A DNA stretch of 64,000 bases from Photobacterium sp. GJ3 (GTDB taxonomy: Bacteria > Pseudomonadota > Gammaproteobacteria > Enterobacterales > Vibrionaceae). The DNA lies in assembly GCF_018199995.1 (NCBI RefSeq), contig NZ_CP073578.1, positions 2,914,001 to 2,978,000 of the forward strand, given 5' to 3'. The number at the start of each line of letters is the position of its first letter. Positions within the stretch are counted from its first letter, which is position 1. The notes under the pieces are model-generated. The model did not search any database. It saw nothing but the letters and a program-made list of their open reading frames with translations, and was not told the DNA's origin. This document shows, in pieces, positions 42,561 through 51,355 of the stretch. A program made the position numbers and the translations under genes.

Positions 42561-42591
42561 AAAAAGCAGTGCCCGAAAGCACTGCTTTTTT
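42561..42591. terminator. Bidirectional terminator between dolP and sspB
   Basis: AAAAAGCAGTGC and GCACTGCTTTTTT flank a 6-base loop, and the left side is preceded by further A residues. Either strand yields a GC stem plus a U tract, so it serves sspB and dolP. Confidence 0.9.
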
Positions 42592-42610
42592 ATTGGATTC
42601 CGGGACGTGA

Positions 42611-43120
42611 TTACTTCACGACTCTGAGGCTCGGACGACCACTTGGACGCGGTGCTTGTGGTGTTTCTTCTTCAGTCACACTGTCTTCTGCTTCACGGGA
42701 TTCAGTTTCAACACTGGAGAGCGCAGTCAGATGCTCAGGATCACCCGAAGCTTCCACCAACGCTTCAGCCGCTTCATCTGAGGACATGTCATACGCCGGT
42801 TCCGGCTCAAACATCGTTCCTGCACCATTCTCCCGTGCATACAGTGCCAGCACCGCAGCAAGAGGGACATAGACAGCGTGAGGGCGACCGCCAAAACGGG
42901 CATTGAACCGAACAGCTTCATTGCCCAGCTCAAGGTTGCCAACTGCACGCGGTGCCAGATTCAGGACAATCTGACCATCGCTGACAAATTCCTGAGGCAC
43001 CTGAACACCCGGCAAAGTTGCATCCACAACCAGATGCGGGGTCAGATCATTATCCACCAGCCACTCATAGAAAGCCCGCACCAAATAAGGCCGGCGCGGG
43101 GTCATCTCCGCCATCTCCAT
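42611..43120 (-). CDS. sspB: ClpXP adaptor / stringent starvation protein B
   Basis: SspB delivers ssrA-tagged and other substrates to ClpXP. The 169-aa protein has the conserved substrate-binding domain (MTPRRPYLVRAFYEWLVDN, LNLAPRAVGNLELGNEAVRF), an acidic flexible linker, and the ClpX-binding tail RPSLRVVK. Its start overlaps the sspA stop by one base (TAATG), the usual sspAB coupling. Confidence 0.96.
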   Translation of the reverse strand: MEMAEMTPRRPYLVRAFYEWLVDNDLTPHLVVDATLPGVQVPQEFVSDGQIVLNLAPRAVGNLELGNEAVRFNARFGGRPHAVYVPLAAVLALYARENGAGTMFEPEPAYDMSSDEAAEALVEASGDPEHLTALSSVETESREAEDSVTEEETPQAPRPSGRPSLRVVK

Positions 43121-43758
43121 TACTGGCCTGCCAGACGCATTTCACGTTCAGCTTCTGTCAGAGAAGCCAGGAAAGAATCACGCTCAAAGACACGGGTCAT
43201 ATAAGCTTTGACTTCTTTCGAACCCGCGCCAGTCAGGTCAATTCCCATCGCAGGTAAACGCCACAGCAATGGTGCCAGGTAGCAATCCACCAGGCTGAAC
43301 TCTTCGCTCATGAAGTATGGGAACTCAGCAAAGACAGGAGACAGCGCCAGCAATTCTTCACGCAATTGCTTACGTGCTTTCTCTGCTTCATCTGCAGTTC
43401 CTTTGATGACTTTTTCAGCCAGTGAATACCAGTTCCGTTCAATGCGGTACATCATCAGGCGACTGTTACCACGAGCAACCGGATATACAGGCATCAATGG
43501 TGGGTGAGGAAAACGCTCATCCAGATATTCCATAATAATGCCGGCCTGATACAGGGCCAGTTCACGGTCAACCAGGGTTGGAACAGAATTGTATGGATTC
43601 AGGTCAAGCAGATCCTCAGGTAAGTTGTCTGGCTCAACCAGCTCAATCTCAACACTTACCCCTTTTTCTGCAAGTACAATACGCACCTGATGGCTATACA
43701 TATCCGAAGCATCAGAATACAGCGTCATCACAGAGCGTTTATTGGCAGCTACAGCCAT
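43120..43758 (-). CDS. sspA: Stringent starvation protein A, RNA polymerase-associated
   Basis: SspA has a glutathione-S-transferase fold without that activity and binds RNA polymerase under stress. The 212 aa start MAVAANKRSVMTLYSD, the conserved N terminus, and include PHPPLMPVYPVARG and the C-terminal FERDSFLASLTEAEREMR. ATG 43758 has GGAGGGG upstream. An in-frame extension to 43803 is not supported. It lies downstream of petC on the same strand. Confidence 0.96.
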   Translation of the reverse strand: MAVAANKRSVMTLYSDASDMYSHQVRIVLAEKGVSVEIELVEPDNLPEDLLDLNPYNSVPTLVDRELALYQAGIIMEYLDERFPHPPLMPVYPVARGNSRLMMYRIERNWYSLAEKVIKGTADEAEKARKQLREELLALSPVFAEFPYFMSEEFSLVDCYLAPLLWRLPAMGIDLTGAGSKEVKAYMTRVFERDSFLASLTEAEREMRLAGQ

Positions 43759-43844
43759 CAACCCCTCCAGTATACTCATATACATAAAAAGCAACGGGGG
43801 CACTGGCCCCCATTGCGAGTTTCTTAACGCACTAGATTACCCGA

Positions 43845-44585
43845 TCAATGGACATCGCGCCAATATTCTTTCTTCAGCAGCAGAGACACAACGAAGAAGA
43901 TCACGATAAAGCCCATGACCCACAGACCCAGACGCTGGCGTTCCAGCTTCATGGGTTCTGCAGAGTATTCCAGGAAGTTCACAAGGTCCCGAACCACAGC
44001 ATCGTATTCGCCAGGACTGAGCTCACCATTGCCGTCAGACTTCAGCCCCACGAACTCCTGCACTTCTTCACCGTCAATTGTCCGGGTTTCGAACACTTTA
44101 CGTGGCGTTCCCTGTAACTCTTCGAGCACATGTGGCATACCCACACTTGGGAACACAACATTGTTGACGCCAAACGGACGGCTTGGGTCCGCATAGAAAG
44201 AACGCAGGTAAGTGTACAGCCAGTCAGTCCCACGAACCCGGGCAACCAGCGTCAGATCGGGTGCCGGTGCACCAAAAGACGCCGCTGCATAGTCTTCAGA
44301 AATGGAGTTGGTCATCAGATCACCAATTTTGGCATTCTCATCAAAGACCAGATTTTCCATCATCAGATCAGTCGGGATATCCAGATCCTCAGCAACGCGC
44401 TGGTAGCGCTGATACTGAGTGGCATGGCACCCAAAGCAGTAGTTCATGAATGTGCGTGCACCACGCTGCAAAGATTCCTTGTCCGACAAATCATTATTGG
44501 CCGCATCAAGGTGAACATTTCCGCCACCCGCTGCCATTGCCAGAGAAGGCAACAGAGCCAGCAGCATTACCATCAGCTTTTTCAT
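43845..44585 (-). CDS. petC: Cytochrome c1 of the bc1 complex
   Basis: Cytochrome c1 takes electrons from the Rieske protein and passes them to a soluble or membrane c-type cytochrome. The 246 aa have an N-terminal signal peptide (MKKLMVMLLALLPSLAMAA), the haem site CFGCH (50-54) and a C-terminal membrane anchor (LGLWVMGFIVIFFVVSLLL). The start overlaps the petB stop (ATGA). It is the last gene of petABC. Confidence 0.95.
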   Translation of the reverse strand: MKKLMVMLLALLPSLAMAAGGGNVHLDAANNDLSDKESLQRGARTFMNYCFGCHATQYQRYQRVAEDLDIPTDLMMENLVFDENAKIGDLMTNSISEDYAAASFGAPAPDLTLVARVRGTDWLYTYLRSFYADPSRPFGVNNVVFPSVGMPHVLEELQGTPRKVFETRTIDGEEVQEFVGLKSDGNGELSPGEYDAVVRDLVNFLEYSAEPMKLERQRLGLWVMGFIVIFFVVSLLLKKEYWRDVH

Positions 44586-45847
44586 TTGAAAGTGACCCTC
44601 TCTGGTAGCGGTTTCGTGGCTTCATTTTTGCTGTAGAAGAACAGCATCACGAAGAACATGAAGTAACCGAAACTGAAGATCTGTGCCATCAGCGTGTACA
44701 CAGCCGTCGCCGGCAACGCACCCAGGATACCCAGCGCAATGAAACAGATAGTGAACTGAACGATGTTTGCCAGATGCAACTTACTGCGATAGCGGTAAGA
44801 ACGCACTTTACAGCGATCCAGCCATGGCAGAACAAACAACATTGCAATTGACAGACCCATCGCAATTACACCCAGCAGTTTGTCCGGCACCGCACGCAAA
44901 ATTGCGTAGAACGGTGTGAAGTACCAAACAGGGGCAATGTGTTCAGGTGTCTTCAGCGGGTTTGCCGCTTCAAAGTTAGGTGGCTCAAGGAAATAGCCGC
45001 CCATTTCAGGGTTAAAGAAAATCACATAACTGAACAGGAAGGCAAAAATTGCCACACCCACCAGATCCTTCACCGTTCCGTAAGGATGGAAAGGAACCGA
45101 ATCAATGATGTCGTATTTCTTGGTGTAGTATTCGTGGAACTTGAAGCCAGACTCAAAATTGCCACCTTTACTGCCTTTTGGCAGTTTGGTGTCAATGCCG
45201 TCCGGGTTGTTTGAACCCACTTCGTGCAGTGCCAGAATGTGCAGCACAATCAGCAGCAACAGAACGATTGGCAATGCAATCACATGAAGGGCGAAGAAAC
45301 GGTTCAGTGTTGCACCGGAAATGACGTAGTCACCACGGATCCACAGCGTTAAATCGTCACCGATGACAGGAATCGCACCAAACAGCGAGATGATTACCTG
45401 AGCACCCCAGTAAGACATCTGTCCCCAAGGCAGCAGGTAGCCCATGAATGCTTCAGCCATCAGAACCAGGAAGATCAGCATCCCGAACAGCCACAGCAGT
45501 TCGCGCGGTTTCTTATAGGAGCCGTAGATCAGACCACGGAACATGTGGAGGTAAACCACCACGAAGAATGCCGATGCGCCTGTTGAGTGCATATAACGCA
45601 GCAACCAACCATATTCCACATCGCGCATGATGTATTCAATTGAAGCGAAAGCACCATCACCCGATGGTACATAGTTCATCGTCAGCCAGATCCCGGTCAG
45701 AATCTGGTTCACCAGAACCAACATGGCCAGTGAGCCAAACAGATACCAGAAGTTAAAGTTCTTCGGCATCGGATATTCGGACATATGCTTTTTATAAGCA
45801 TTCATCACTGGCAGACGTTTTTCAATCCAGCCCAGCAAGCCTTCCAT
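44582..45847 (-). CDS. petB: Cytochrome b of the bc1 complex
   Basis: Cytochrome b carries the two b haems and the quinol sites of complex III. The 421-aa polytopic protein shows haem-ligand histidine helices (WLLRYMHSTGASAFFVVVYLH and FALHVIALPIVLLLLIVLHI) and a PEWY-like variant, APVWYFTPFYAIL. Its start overlaps the petA stop by one base (TAATG). A complete bc1 complex indicates aerobic respiration through cytochrome c. Confidence 0.96.
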   Translation of the reverse strand: MEGLLGWIEKRLPVMNAYKKHMSEYPMPKNFNFWYLFGSLAMLVLVNQILTGIWLTMNYVPSGDGAFASIEYIMRDVEYGWLLRYMHSTGASAFFVVVYLHMFRGLIYGSYKKPRELLWLFGMLIFLVLMAEAFMGYLLPWGQMSYWGAQVIISLFGAIPVIGDDLTLWIRGDYVISGATLNRFFALHVIALPIVLLLLIVLHILALHEVGSNNPDGIDTKLPKGSKGGNFESGFKFHEYYTKKYDIIDSVPFHPYGTVKDLVGVAIFAFLFSYVIFFNPEMGGYFLEPPNFEAANPLKTPEHIAPVWYFTPFYAILRAVPDKLLGVIAMGLSIAMLFVLPWLDRCKVRSYRYRSKLHLANIVQFTICFIALGILGALPATAVYTLMAQIFSFGYFMFFVMLFFYSKNEATKPLPERVTFK

Positions 45848-46437
45848 TATGCCGTCTCCTCATCTTGACCCACTAAAATCGTGTTGTCGTTCAGGAACAT
45901 GTGCGGTGGAACCACTAAGTTCAGTGGTGCAGGCACGCCCTGGAAAACCCGACCAGCCATGTCGAATTTAGAACCGTGGCAAGGACAGAAGAAACCAGCC
46001 GGTACACCGCTGACCTGCTCACTGAAACTGTCGGGCAGATAAGTGGGTGAGCAGCCAAGGTGGGTACAAATACCAACGGCAACAAAAATTTCTGGTTTAC
46101 GTGAACGGAACTCGTTTACCGCATATCCTGGCTGCTGTGGTTCAGCGGCCTGCGGGTCACGCAGTCGGTCATCATGTGTTGGCAGTTCATCCAGAATCGC
46201 TTGGCTACGGCGTACTACCCACACCGGTTTGCCTCGCCACTCTACGCGGATCATCTGGCCTTCTTCAAGTTTACTGATATCAACTTCGACTGGTGCACCG
46301 GCAGCCTTTGCTTTGGCGCTCGGATTCCAGGATTTGATAAAGGGTACGGCGACAGCGACTGCACCTAAGCCTCCAACAACCGAGGTCGTCGCAGTCAGGA
46401 AGCGGCGTCGGCCGTTACTTACTGGCGCTTTGCTCAT
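45847..46437 (-). CDS. petA: Rieske iron-sulfur subunit of the bc1 complex
   Basis: This subunit moves electrons from quinol to cytochrome c1 through a [2Fe-2S] cluster. The 196-aa protein has a Tat-type N terminus (NGRRRFLTATT) with an uncleaved TM anchor. The cluster motifs CTHLGC and CPCHGSKFD lie in the C-terminal half. ATG 46437 (MSKAPVSNG) is preferred over the extension to 46452. It heads petA-petB-petC. Confidence 0.95.
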   Translation of the reverse strand: MSKAPVSNGRRRFLTATTSVVGGLGAVAVAVPFIKSWNPSAKAKAAGAPVEVDISKLEEGQMIRVEWRGKPVWVVRRSQAILDELPTHDDRLRDPQAAEPQQPGYAVNEFRSRKPEIFVAVGICTHLGCSPTYLPDSFSEQVSGVPAGFFCPCHGSKFDMAGRVFQGVPAPLNLVVPPHMFLNDNTILVGQDEETA

Positions 46438-46853
46438 CCAACATTCTCCCATGTGCTCCCGCTCCGGATTATTTCTTCCTTCTGCGTCCCTGGAGCTTAC
46501 GGCTAACTTTCTACGGAAAGACTCAACAGCTTATTGATTAAGAATTTTCATGCTGCTATTTATCGCGGCAAATGATAAAGAAAACCCTACTTTAAGACAA
46601 GGTAAACACCGCAAATGTGAGAGATTTGTGGGTTTAATTTCGCACAACATCAAGCGGGAAAAATGCAAAATTTGGTGCCAGTTTTTCAACAAAACTGACA
46701 ATAAGACCAATACAGCAATATGAAAAGCCGTAGGAAAACCCGGAAGTAATCCGCAAACAAGACGGAAAATGCTGAATCCAGAAATGCAAAAAGCCCAGCC
46801 AATGGCTGGGCTTTGCGGTACACAGTAACCAGATAAAAATCTGGAGCGTTGAA
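46438..46853. other. Intergenic region between petA and rpsI
   Basis: This 416-base region ends with the rpsI terminator at 46786-46814. The part nearer petA should hold the petABC promoter; TTGTCT with TTATCA 16 bases away on the minus strand is the best but weak candidate. No ORF is credible. Confidence 0.45.
46786..46814 (-). terminator. rplM-rpsI operon terminator
   Basis: On the minus strand AAAGCCCAGCC and GGCTGGGCTTT form an 11-bp stem with a 3-base loop, followed by TTGCATTT, directly behind rpsI. Confidence 0.9.
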
Positions 46854-47246
46854 TTAACGCTTAGAGAACTGTGGACGACGACGTGCTTTACGCAGACCAA
46901 CTTTCTTACGTTCAACGCGACGAGCGTCACGAGTCACGTAGCCAGCGGCACGCAGAGCAGGACGTAGAGTCTCATCGTACTCCATCAGAGCGCGAGTGAT
47001 ACCGTGACGGATTGCACCAGACTGACCAGTGATACCACCACCTTTAACAGTGATGTACAGATCCAGTTTCTCAGTCATCTCAACCAGCTCAAGTGGCTGA
47101 CGAACAACCATACGAGCAGTTTCACGGCCGAAGTATTCTTCGATGCTGCGCTTGTTGATTACGATGTTGCCAGTACCCGGTTTAATGAAAACGCGAGCAG
47201 CTGAGCTTTTGCGGCGGCCAGTGCCGTAGTATTGATTCTCTGCCAT
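46854..47246 (-). CDS. rpsI: 30S ribosomal protein S9
   Basis: S9 binds 16S rRNA in the small-subunit head, and its C-terminal tail reaches the P-site tRNA. From ATG 47246 ([20 protein letters not shown]) it has 130 aa, ending [11 protein letters not shown] as in all bacterial S9. It follows rplM by about 15 bases. The five-codon extension to 47261 is not conserved. Confidence 0.98.
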   Translation of the reverse strand: MAENQYYGTGRRKSSAARVFIKPGTGNIVINKRSIEEYFGRETARMVVRQPLELVEMTEKLDLYITVKGGGITGQSGAIRHGITRALMEYDETLRPALRAAGYVTRDARRVERKKVGLRKARRRPQFSKR

Positions 47247-47261
47247 TGTCATGTTCCCCAA

Positions 47262-47690
47262 TTAGATGTCTAGAACTTGTGGCTGCTGTGCAGCGTGGTT
47301 GTGCTCGCTACCTGCGTAAACTTTCAGTTTACGGTACATAGCACGGCCTAGAGGACCTTTAGGAAGCATGCCTTTCACAGCGATTTCAATGATAGCTTCT
47401 GGTTTTTTGTCCAGCAGCTTGTCAAAGCTAATCGTTTTCAGACCGCCGATGTAACCAGTGTGACGGTGGTACATCTTGTCAGTACGCTTCGCGCCAGTTA
47501 CAGCAACTTTCTCAGCGTTGATCACAACGATGTAATCGCCGGTATCTACGTGAGGAGTGTACTCAGGCTTGTGCTTACCGCGCAGACGAGATGCGATTTC
47601 AGTTGCCAGACGACCCAGTGTTTTACCTTCAGCGTCCACAACATACCAGTCACGTTTTACAGTTTCTGGTTTAGCAACGAAAGTTTTCAT
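47262..47690 (-). CDS. rplM: 50S ribosomal protein L13
   Basis: L13 is an early-assembling large-subunit protein. The 142 aa match E. coli L13 in length and sequence ([42 protein letters not shown]). It heads rplM-rpsI. A consensus -10 lies about 130 bases upstream, leaving a structured leader. In E. coli L13 represses its own operon through the leader. Confidence 0.98.
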   Translation of the reverse strand: MKTFVAKPETVKRDWYVVDAEGKTLGRLATEIASRLRGKHKPEYTPHVDTGDYIVVINAEKVAVTGAKRTDKMYHRHTGYIGGLKTISFDKLLDKKPEAIIEIAVKGMLPKGPLGRAMYRKLKVYAGSEHNHAAQQPQVLDI

Positions 47691-47834
47691 GCTAATTCTT
47701 ACCCAAATTTAAATAGTTTCACTTTCTAAGAACGCAGAACGCTCTCTCTGTATAAGAGCCCAGTCATCACCCCTTCGAGTGGTTGGCACTCCCGGCATAA
47801 CGCCGTCACAGGTACGGTGGGTCGCGAGATTATA
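47691..47834 (-). promoter_or_regulatory. rplM promoter and structured leader
   Basis: On the minus strand TATAAT stands at plus-strand 47829-47834, with GTGATT about 17 bases upstream as a weak -35. The leader of about 130 bases contains GAGTG/CACTC and other short stems. It could be the L13 autoregulatory leader, but I cannot confirm the fold. Confidence 0.55.
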
Positions 47835-47911
47835 CGGAAGCATGCGGAAAAAATCACCTTTTTTTCTAAAAAAGTTCAGTCTCTTCCCCGGCTGGCAGGC
47901 GGCTTTCTTGA

Positions 47912-49015
47912 TTACGCCAGATGCGGTCTTGCCAAATATTCGTGACTTTGCATTTCAATCAGGCGTGAACAGCAGCGTTTGAACTCAAAACTTAACCGGC
48001 CGCTCTGATACAGCTGGTCCATGCTGACTTCGGCGGAAATAATCAGTTTGACATGACGCTCGTAAAACTCGTCCACCATTGCGATAAACCGGCGGGCAGC
48101 GTCATCATCTTTTTCCGTCAGCACCGGCACCCCAGAGAGCAGCACACTGTGGTACATGCGTGCAATTTCCATATAGTCGGCCTGGCTGCGTGCACCGCGA
48201 CACAATGCATCAAAGGTAAAATGTACGACGCCGTCCGCTTCATGACATGTCGCGATGGGCCGATCATTGATCAGAATTTCACCGCCCTCACGGCGGGGGT
48301 CCATCGACAACTGCAGAAAGTAACGATGCATGTTTTCTGCTGCACTGGCATCCAGTGGCCAGTGATAAATCTCAGCCTGCTCCAGTGTCCGAAGCCGGTA
48401 ATCGACCCCGGAATCCACATTCACGACGTCGCAGTGGGTATTGATCAGATCAATCGCTGGTAAAAAACGAGCCCGCTGCAGCCCATTGCGATATAAATCA
48501 TTCGGTGGAATGTTAGAGGTTGCGACCAACGTGATCCCGCGACGGAACAAGGCCTGAAATAACGTGCCCAGAATCATGGCATCGGTAATATCGGAAACAA
48601 AAAACTCATCAAAACAGATGATGTCCGTTTCTTGTTTAAACCGATCAGCCACGATTTCCAGCGGATCCGTCTGATGACTGAGCGTCTGCATCTCTTTATG
48701 AACTCGGTGCATGAACCGATGAAAGTGCATCCGCATCTTTCGCTCAGTGGGCAGACACTCGAAAAAAGTATCGACCAGATAGGTTTTCCCGCGTCCGACA
48801 CCGCCCCAGAAGTACAGGCCTTTGACCGGCGCAACGTCCGCCTGAACCTGACGCTTGAACAAACGATCCATAAAGGAAGGTTTTTCAGGCGCTGGCTGAG
48901 GGGCCAGCATACGATGATACAAATCTTCCAGATGAGACACCGCCATCGCCTGTGCGGCATCGGGCAAAAATCCTGGTTTTTTGAGATCGTCTTGATAGCG
49001 TTGTTCCGGGGTCAT
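47912..49015 (-). CDS. zapE: Cell-division AAA+ ATPase ZapE
   Basis: ZapE (YhcM, AFG1-like) is an ATPase that joins the Z ring late in constriction and destabilises FtsZ polymers. The 367 aa have Walker A GGVGRGKT, Walker B ICFDEFFVSDITDAM, and the conserved ATSNIPPNDLYRNGLQRARFLPAI. ATG 49015 has AGGA at a suitable distance. An in-frame extension to 49072 lacks support. It is divergent from zapG, as in E. coli. Confidence 0.94.
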   Translation of the reverse strand: MTPEQRYQDDLKKPGFLPDAAQAMAVSHLEDLYHRMLAPQPAPEKPSFMDRLFKRQVQADVAPVKGLYFWGGVGRGKTYLVDTFFECLPTERKMRMHFHRFMHRVHKEMQTLSHQTDPLEIVADRFKQETDIICFDEFFVSDITDAMILGTLFQALFRRGITLVATSNIPPNDLYRNGLQRARFLPAIDLINTHCDVVNVDSGVDYRLRTLEQAEIYHWPLDASAAENMHRYFLQLSMDPRREGGEILINDRPIATCHEADGVVHFTFDALCRGARSQADYMEIARMYHSVLLSGVPVLTEKDDDAARRFIAMVDEFYERHVKLIISAEVSMDQLYQSGRLSFEFKRCCSRLIEMQSHEYLARPHLA

Positions 49016-49181
49016 CCTCGTCCTGCTTAATCGCCTGAAGTGCTCTGCCTGGTGCCGATTTTGCCTGACCAACCACTTCTTATTGTTCCATCTTTAGTCG
49101 TAGATAGTACCACGACACTTCATGTGCATGTATAGTAACTAGATAACCACCCAAGAAGCACTTTTTACTTTTGGGATAAAA

Positions 49182-49197
49182 AGCAGGTCAACCTGCT
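49182..49197. promoter_or_regulatory. Perfect 7-bp palindrome upstream of zapG
   Basis: AGCAGGT CA ACCTGCT lies about 28 bases before the zapG start, in the 209-base zapE/zapG gap. It could be an operator or a small leader hairpin. No regulator is recognised. Confidence 0.4.
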
Positions 49198-49224
49198 GTA
49201 CCCGCAGTCACAAGGAGTTTTTTT

Positions 49225-49668
49225 ATGGCTTGGATCTACGCGATTTTGATTTTTGTCGCAGGTGCGCTGGTCGGTGCCTTTATTGCCCGGTTAGGGAATA
49301 AAAACCTGAAACAGCAGAAAGAATTACAGAAAGAACTGGATAAAACCAAATACCAGTTAGAGCAGTACCGTCAGGAACTGATCGATCATTTTGCTCGCAG
49401 TTCAGATTTGCTGGACAATCTGGCAAAAGATTACAGCAAACTCTACGAGCACATGGCAAAAACGTCCGCTGAGCTGATGCCGAATTTGCCTGAGCAGGAT
49501 AACCCGTTTTCTCAGCGAATCAGCACCCTGACCGCCGTGACTGAACCCGTAGAACCTGAAGTGCAAACGGAAACAGAAACACAACCTCCCCGTGACTATG
49601 CAAATGGTGCATCCGGCCTGCTGAGAACCGACCGGAAACCCGAAGCTGAACCCGCCAAAGCCAGCTAA
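49225..49668 (+). CDS. zapG: Envelope/division protein ZapG (YhcB family)
   Basis: YhcB/ZapG is a single-pass inner-membrane protein linked to divisome and cell-wall synthesis. The 147 aa start with a TM helix (MAWIYAILIFVAGALVGAFI), followed by a coiled coil at about 28-65 (KNLKQQKELQKELDKTKYQL) and a Glu/Thr/Pro-rich tail. AAGGAG lies upstream. It precedes degQ with a gap of about 140 bases. Confidence 0.92.
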   Translation: MAWIYAILIFVAGALVGAFIARLGNKNLKQQKELQKELDKTKYQLEQYRQELIDHFARSSDLLDNLAKDYSKLYEHMAKTSAELMPNLPEQDNPFSQRISTLTAVTEPVEPEVQTETETQPPRDYANGASGLLRTDRKPEAEPAKAS

Positions 49669-49809
49669 ACTTTTCCTTCTCCTGTGGTGCCTTTCCGGCT
49701 TCACAGGAGAGTATTCCTGCCTGAAATCATTGTTTCAATCTTGATAAACATCGGAACTATCTCCAAATATATCAGTCACACTAAGCACTTGGAAAAATGG
49801 AGTTGAGTG

Positions 49810-51180
49810 ATGATGAAGAAACCTTTACTTGTATTGAGTGCACTGGCGTTAAGTATGAGTGCAGTCATGACCCCTATCTCGGCAACCGCCGCGCTCCCGC
49901 TGGCCGTCAATGATCAGCAACTGCCGAGCCTGGCGCCGATGCTGGAGCAGGTTACGCCAGCCGTTGTGAGTATTGCGGTTGAGGGGAAACATGTCTCCAA
50001 ACAGCGTATTCCTGAAGCCTTCCGCTATTTCTTTGGCCCGGACATGCCAAATGAACAGCTCCAGGAACGGCCGTTCCGCGGACTGGGCTCCGGGGTCATC
50101 ATCAATGCAGATAAAGGGTATGTCGTCACCAACCACCACGTGATTGACGGCGCGAACAAAATTCTGGTTCAACTGCACGACGGGCGGGAGCTTAAAGCGG
50201 AGCTGATTGGAAGTGACGAAATGTCGGACATTGCCCTGCTCCGTCTCGAAAACACCAAAAACCTGAAACAAATTCGACTGGCTGACTCAGACAAACTGCG
50301 TGTCGGTGACTTTTCGGTGGCCATCGGGAACCCGTTCGGGCTTGGCCAGACCGTCACGTCAGGGATCATTTCAGCGCTGGGCCGCAGTGGACTCAACATT
50401 GAAAATTTTGAAAACTTCATCCAGACCGATGCTGCGATTAACAGTGGTAACTCTGGCGGTGCTCTGGTCAACCTCAATGGCGAACTCATCGGGATCAACA
50501 CCGCCATCCTGGGGCCAAACGGAGGGAACGTTGGGATAGGTTTCGCGATTCCGGTCAATATGGTGAAAAACCTGACCAGCCAGATCCTGGAGTTTGGTGA
50601 AGTAAAACGCGGTGTTCTGGGTGTTCAGGGCGGCGAACTGACCTCAGAGCTGGCTGAAGCCTTTGGCTATGAAACCAATCATGGTGCTTTTGTAAATCAG
50701 GTGATGCCCGACTCCGCGGCTGAAAAAGCGGGCCTGAAAGCCGGCGATATCATTGTCTCGGTCAACGACAAAGAAATCCGGACCTTTGGCGAGTTGCGCG
50801 CGAAAATCGCAACGCTGGGTGCAGGTAAAACAGTGAAGTTGGGCGTGCTGCGTGACGGTGACGAGAAAAACTTCGATGTCACGCTGCAAGAAGCCGAAAT
50901 GATGAATCTCAAAGCAGATCATTTGCATCAAAGCCTGCAAGGTGCTGAATTCAGCAATACGACGTCTGACGACAAAGCGAATGGCGTAAAGGTGACACGG
51001 ATTGATCCGCAATCCATGGCTGCACGCTATGGTCTGAAAGAAGGTGATATCATCATTGGCCTGAACCGTCAGCCGATTAAGAATCTGGGCGAACTCCGCA
51101 AAGCGCTCGATAAACAACCCTCCGTGCTGGCGCTGGAAATCAGACGCGGTAACAACGAGTTGTATCTCATCATCCGATAG
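49810..51180 (+). CDS. degQ: Periplasmic serine protease DegQ (HtrA family)
   Basis: DegQ is a periplasmic HtrA protease/chaperone for misfolded proteins. The 456-aa form has a signal peptide (about 1-28), the catalytic triad His110 (TNHH), Asp140 (SDIALL) and Ser215 (NSGNSGGAL), and two PDZ domains. ATG 49810 has GGAG seven bases upstream; GTG 49807 and ATG 49813 are close alternatives. DegP and DegQ are hard to separate by sequence; the degQ-degS tandem supports DegQ. Confidence 0.94.
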   Translation: MMKKPLLVLSALALSMSAVMTPISATAALPLAVNDQQLPSLAPMLEQVTPAVVSIAVEGKHVSKQRIPEAFRYFFGPDMPNEQLQERPFRGLGSGVIINADKGYVVTNHHVIDGANKILVQLHDGRELKAELIGSDEMSDIALLRLENTKNLKQIRLADSDKLRVGDFSVAIGNPFGLGQTVTSGIISALGRSGLNIENFENFIQTDAAINSGNSGGALVNLNGELIGINTAILGPNGGNVGIGFAIPVNMVKNLTSQILEFGEVKRGVLGVQGGELTSELAEAFGYETNHGAFVNQVMPDSAAEKAGLKAGDIIVSVNDKEIRTFGELRAKIATLGAGKTVKLGVLRDGDEKNFDVTLQEAEMMNLKADHLHQSLQGAEFSNTTSDDKANGVKVTRIDPQSMAARYGLKEGDIIIGLNRQPIKNLGELRKALDKQPSVLALEIRRGNNELYLIIR

Positions 51181-51200
51181 CCCACTTCTGAAACACCTTG

Positions 51201-51224
51201 CAGCCCGGATTCCTGTCCGGGCTG
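51201..51224 (+). terminator. Hairpin between degQ and degS
   Basis: CAGCCCGGA and TCCGGGCTG form a 9-bp stem with a 6-base loop, followed only by TTTGATC. It is probably a terminator of modest strength for degQ. Confidence 0.65.
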
Positions 51225-51355
51225 TTTGATCACACGACTTTTCTGTCATCCTCTCTGTGCTTCGACTTGTTGCAAACTGGCAGTCAATGCTATTCTCAAG
51301 CGGCTTTGTAACTTTTGCATCATCGACAAAATTCAGGTCAACCAGGGGAGCATCA

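Noticed and set aside
42556-42566. Run of ten A as a possible slippage site
   Set aside because: It lies between genes as part of a bidirectional terminator and is not in a coding frame.
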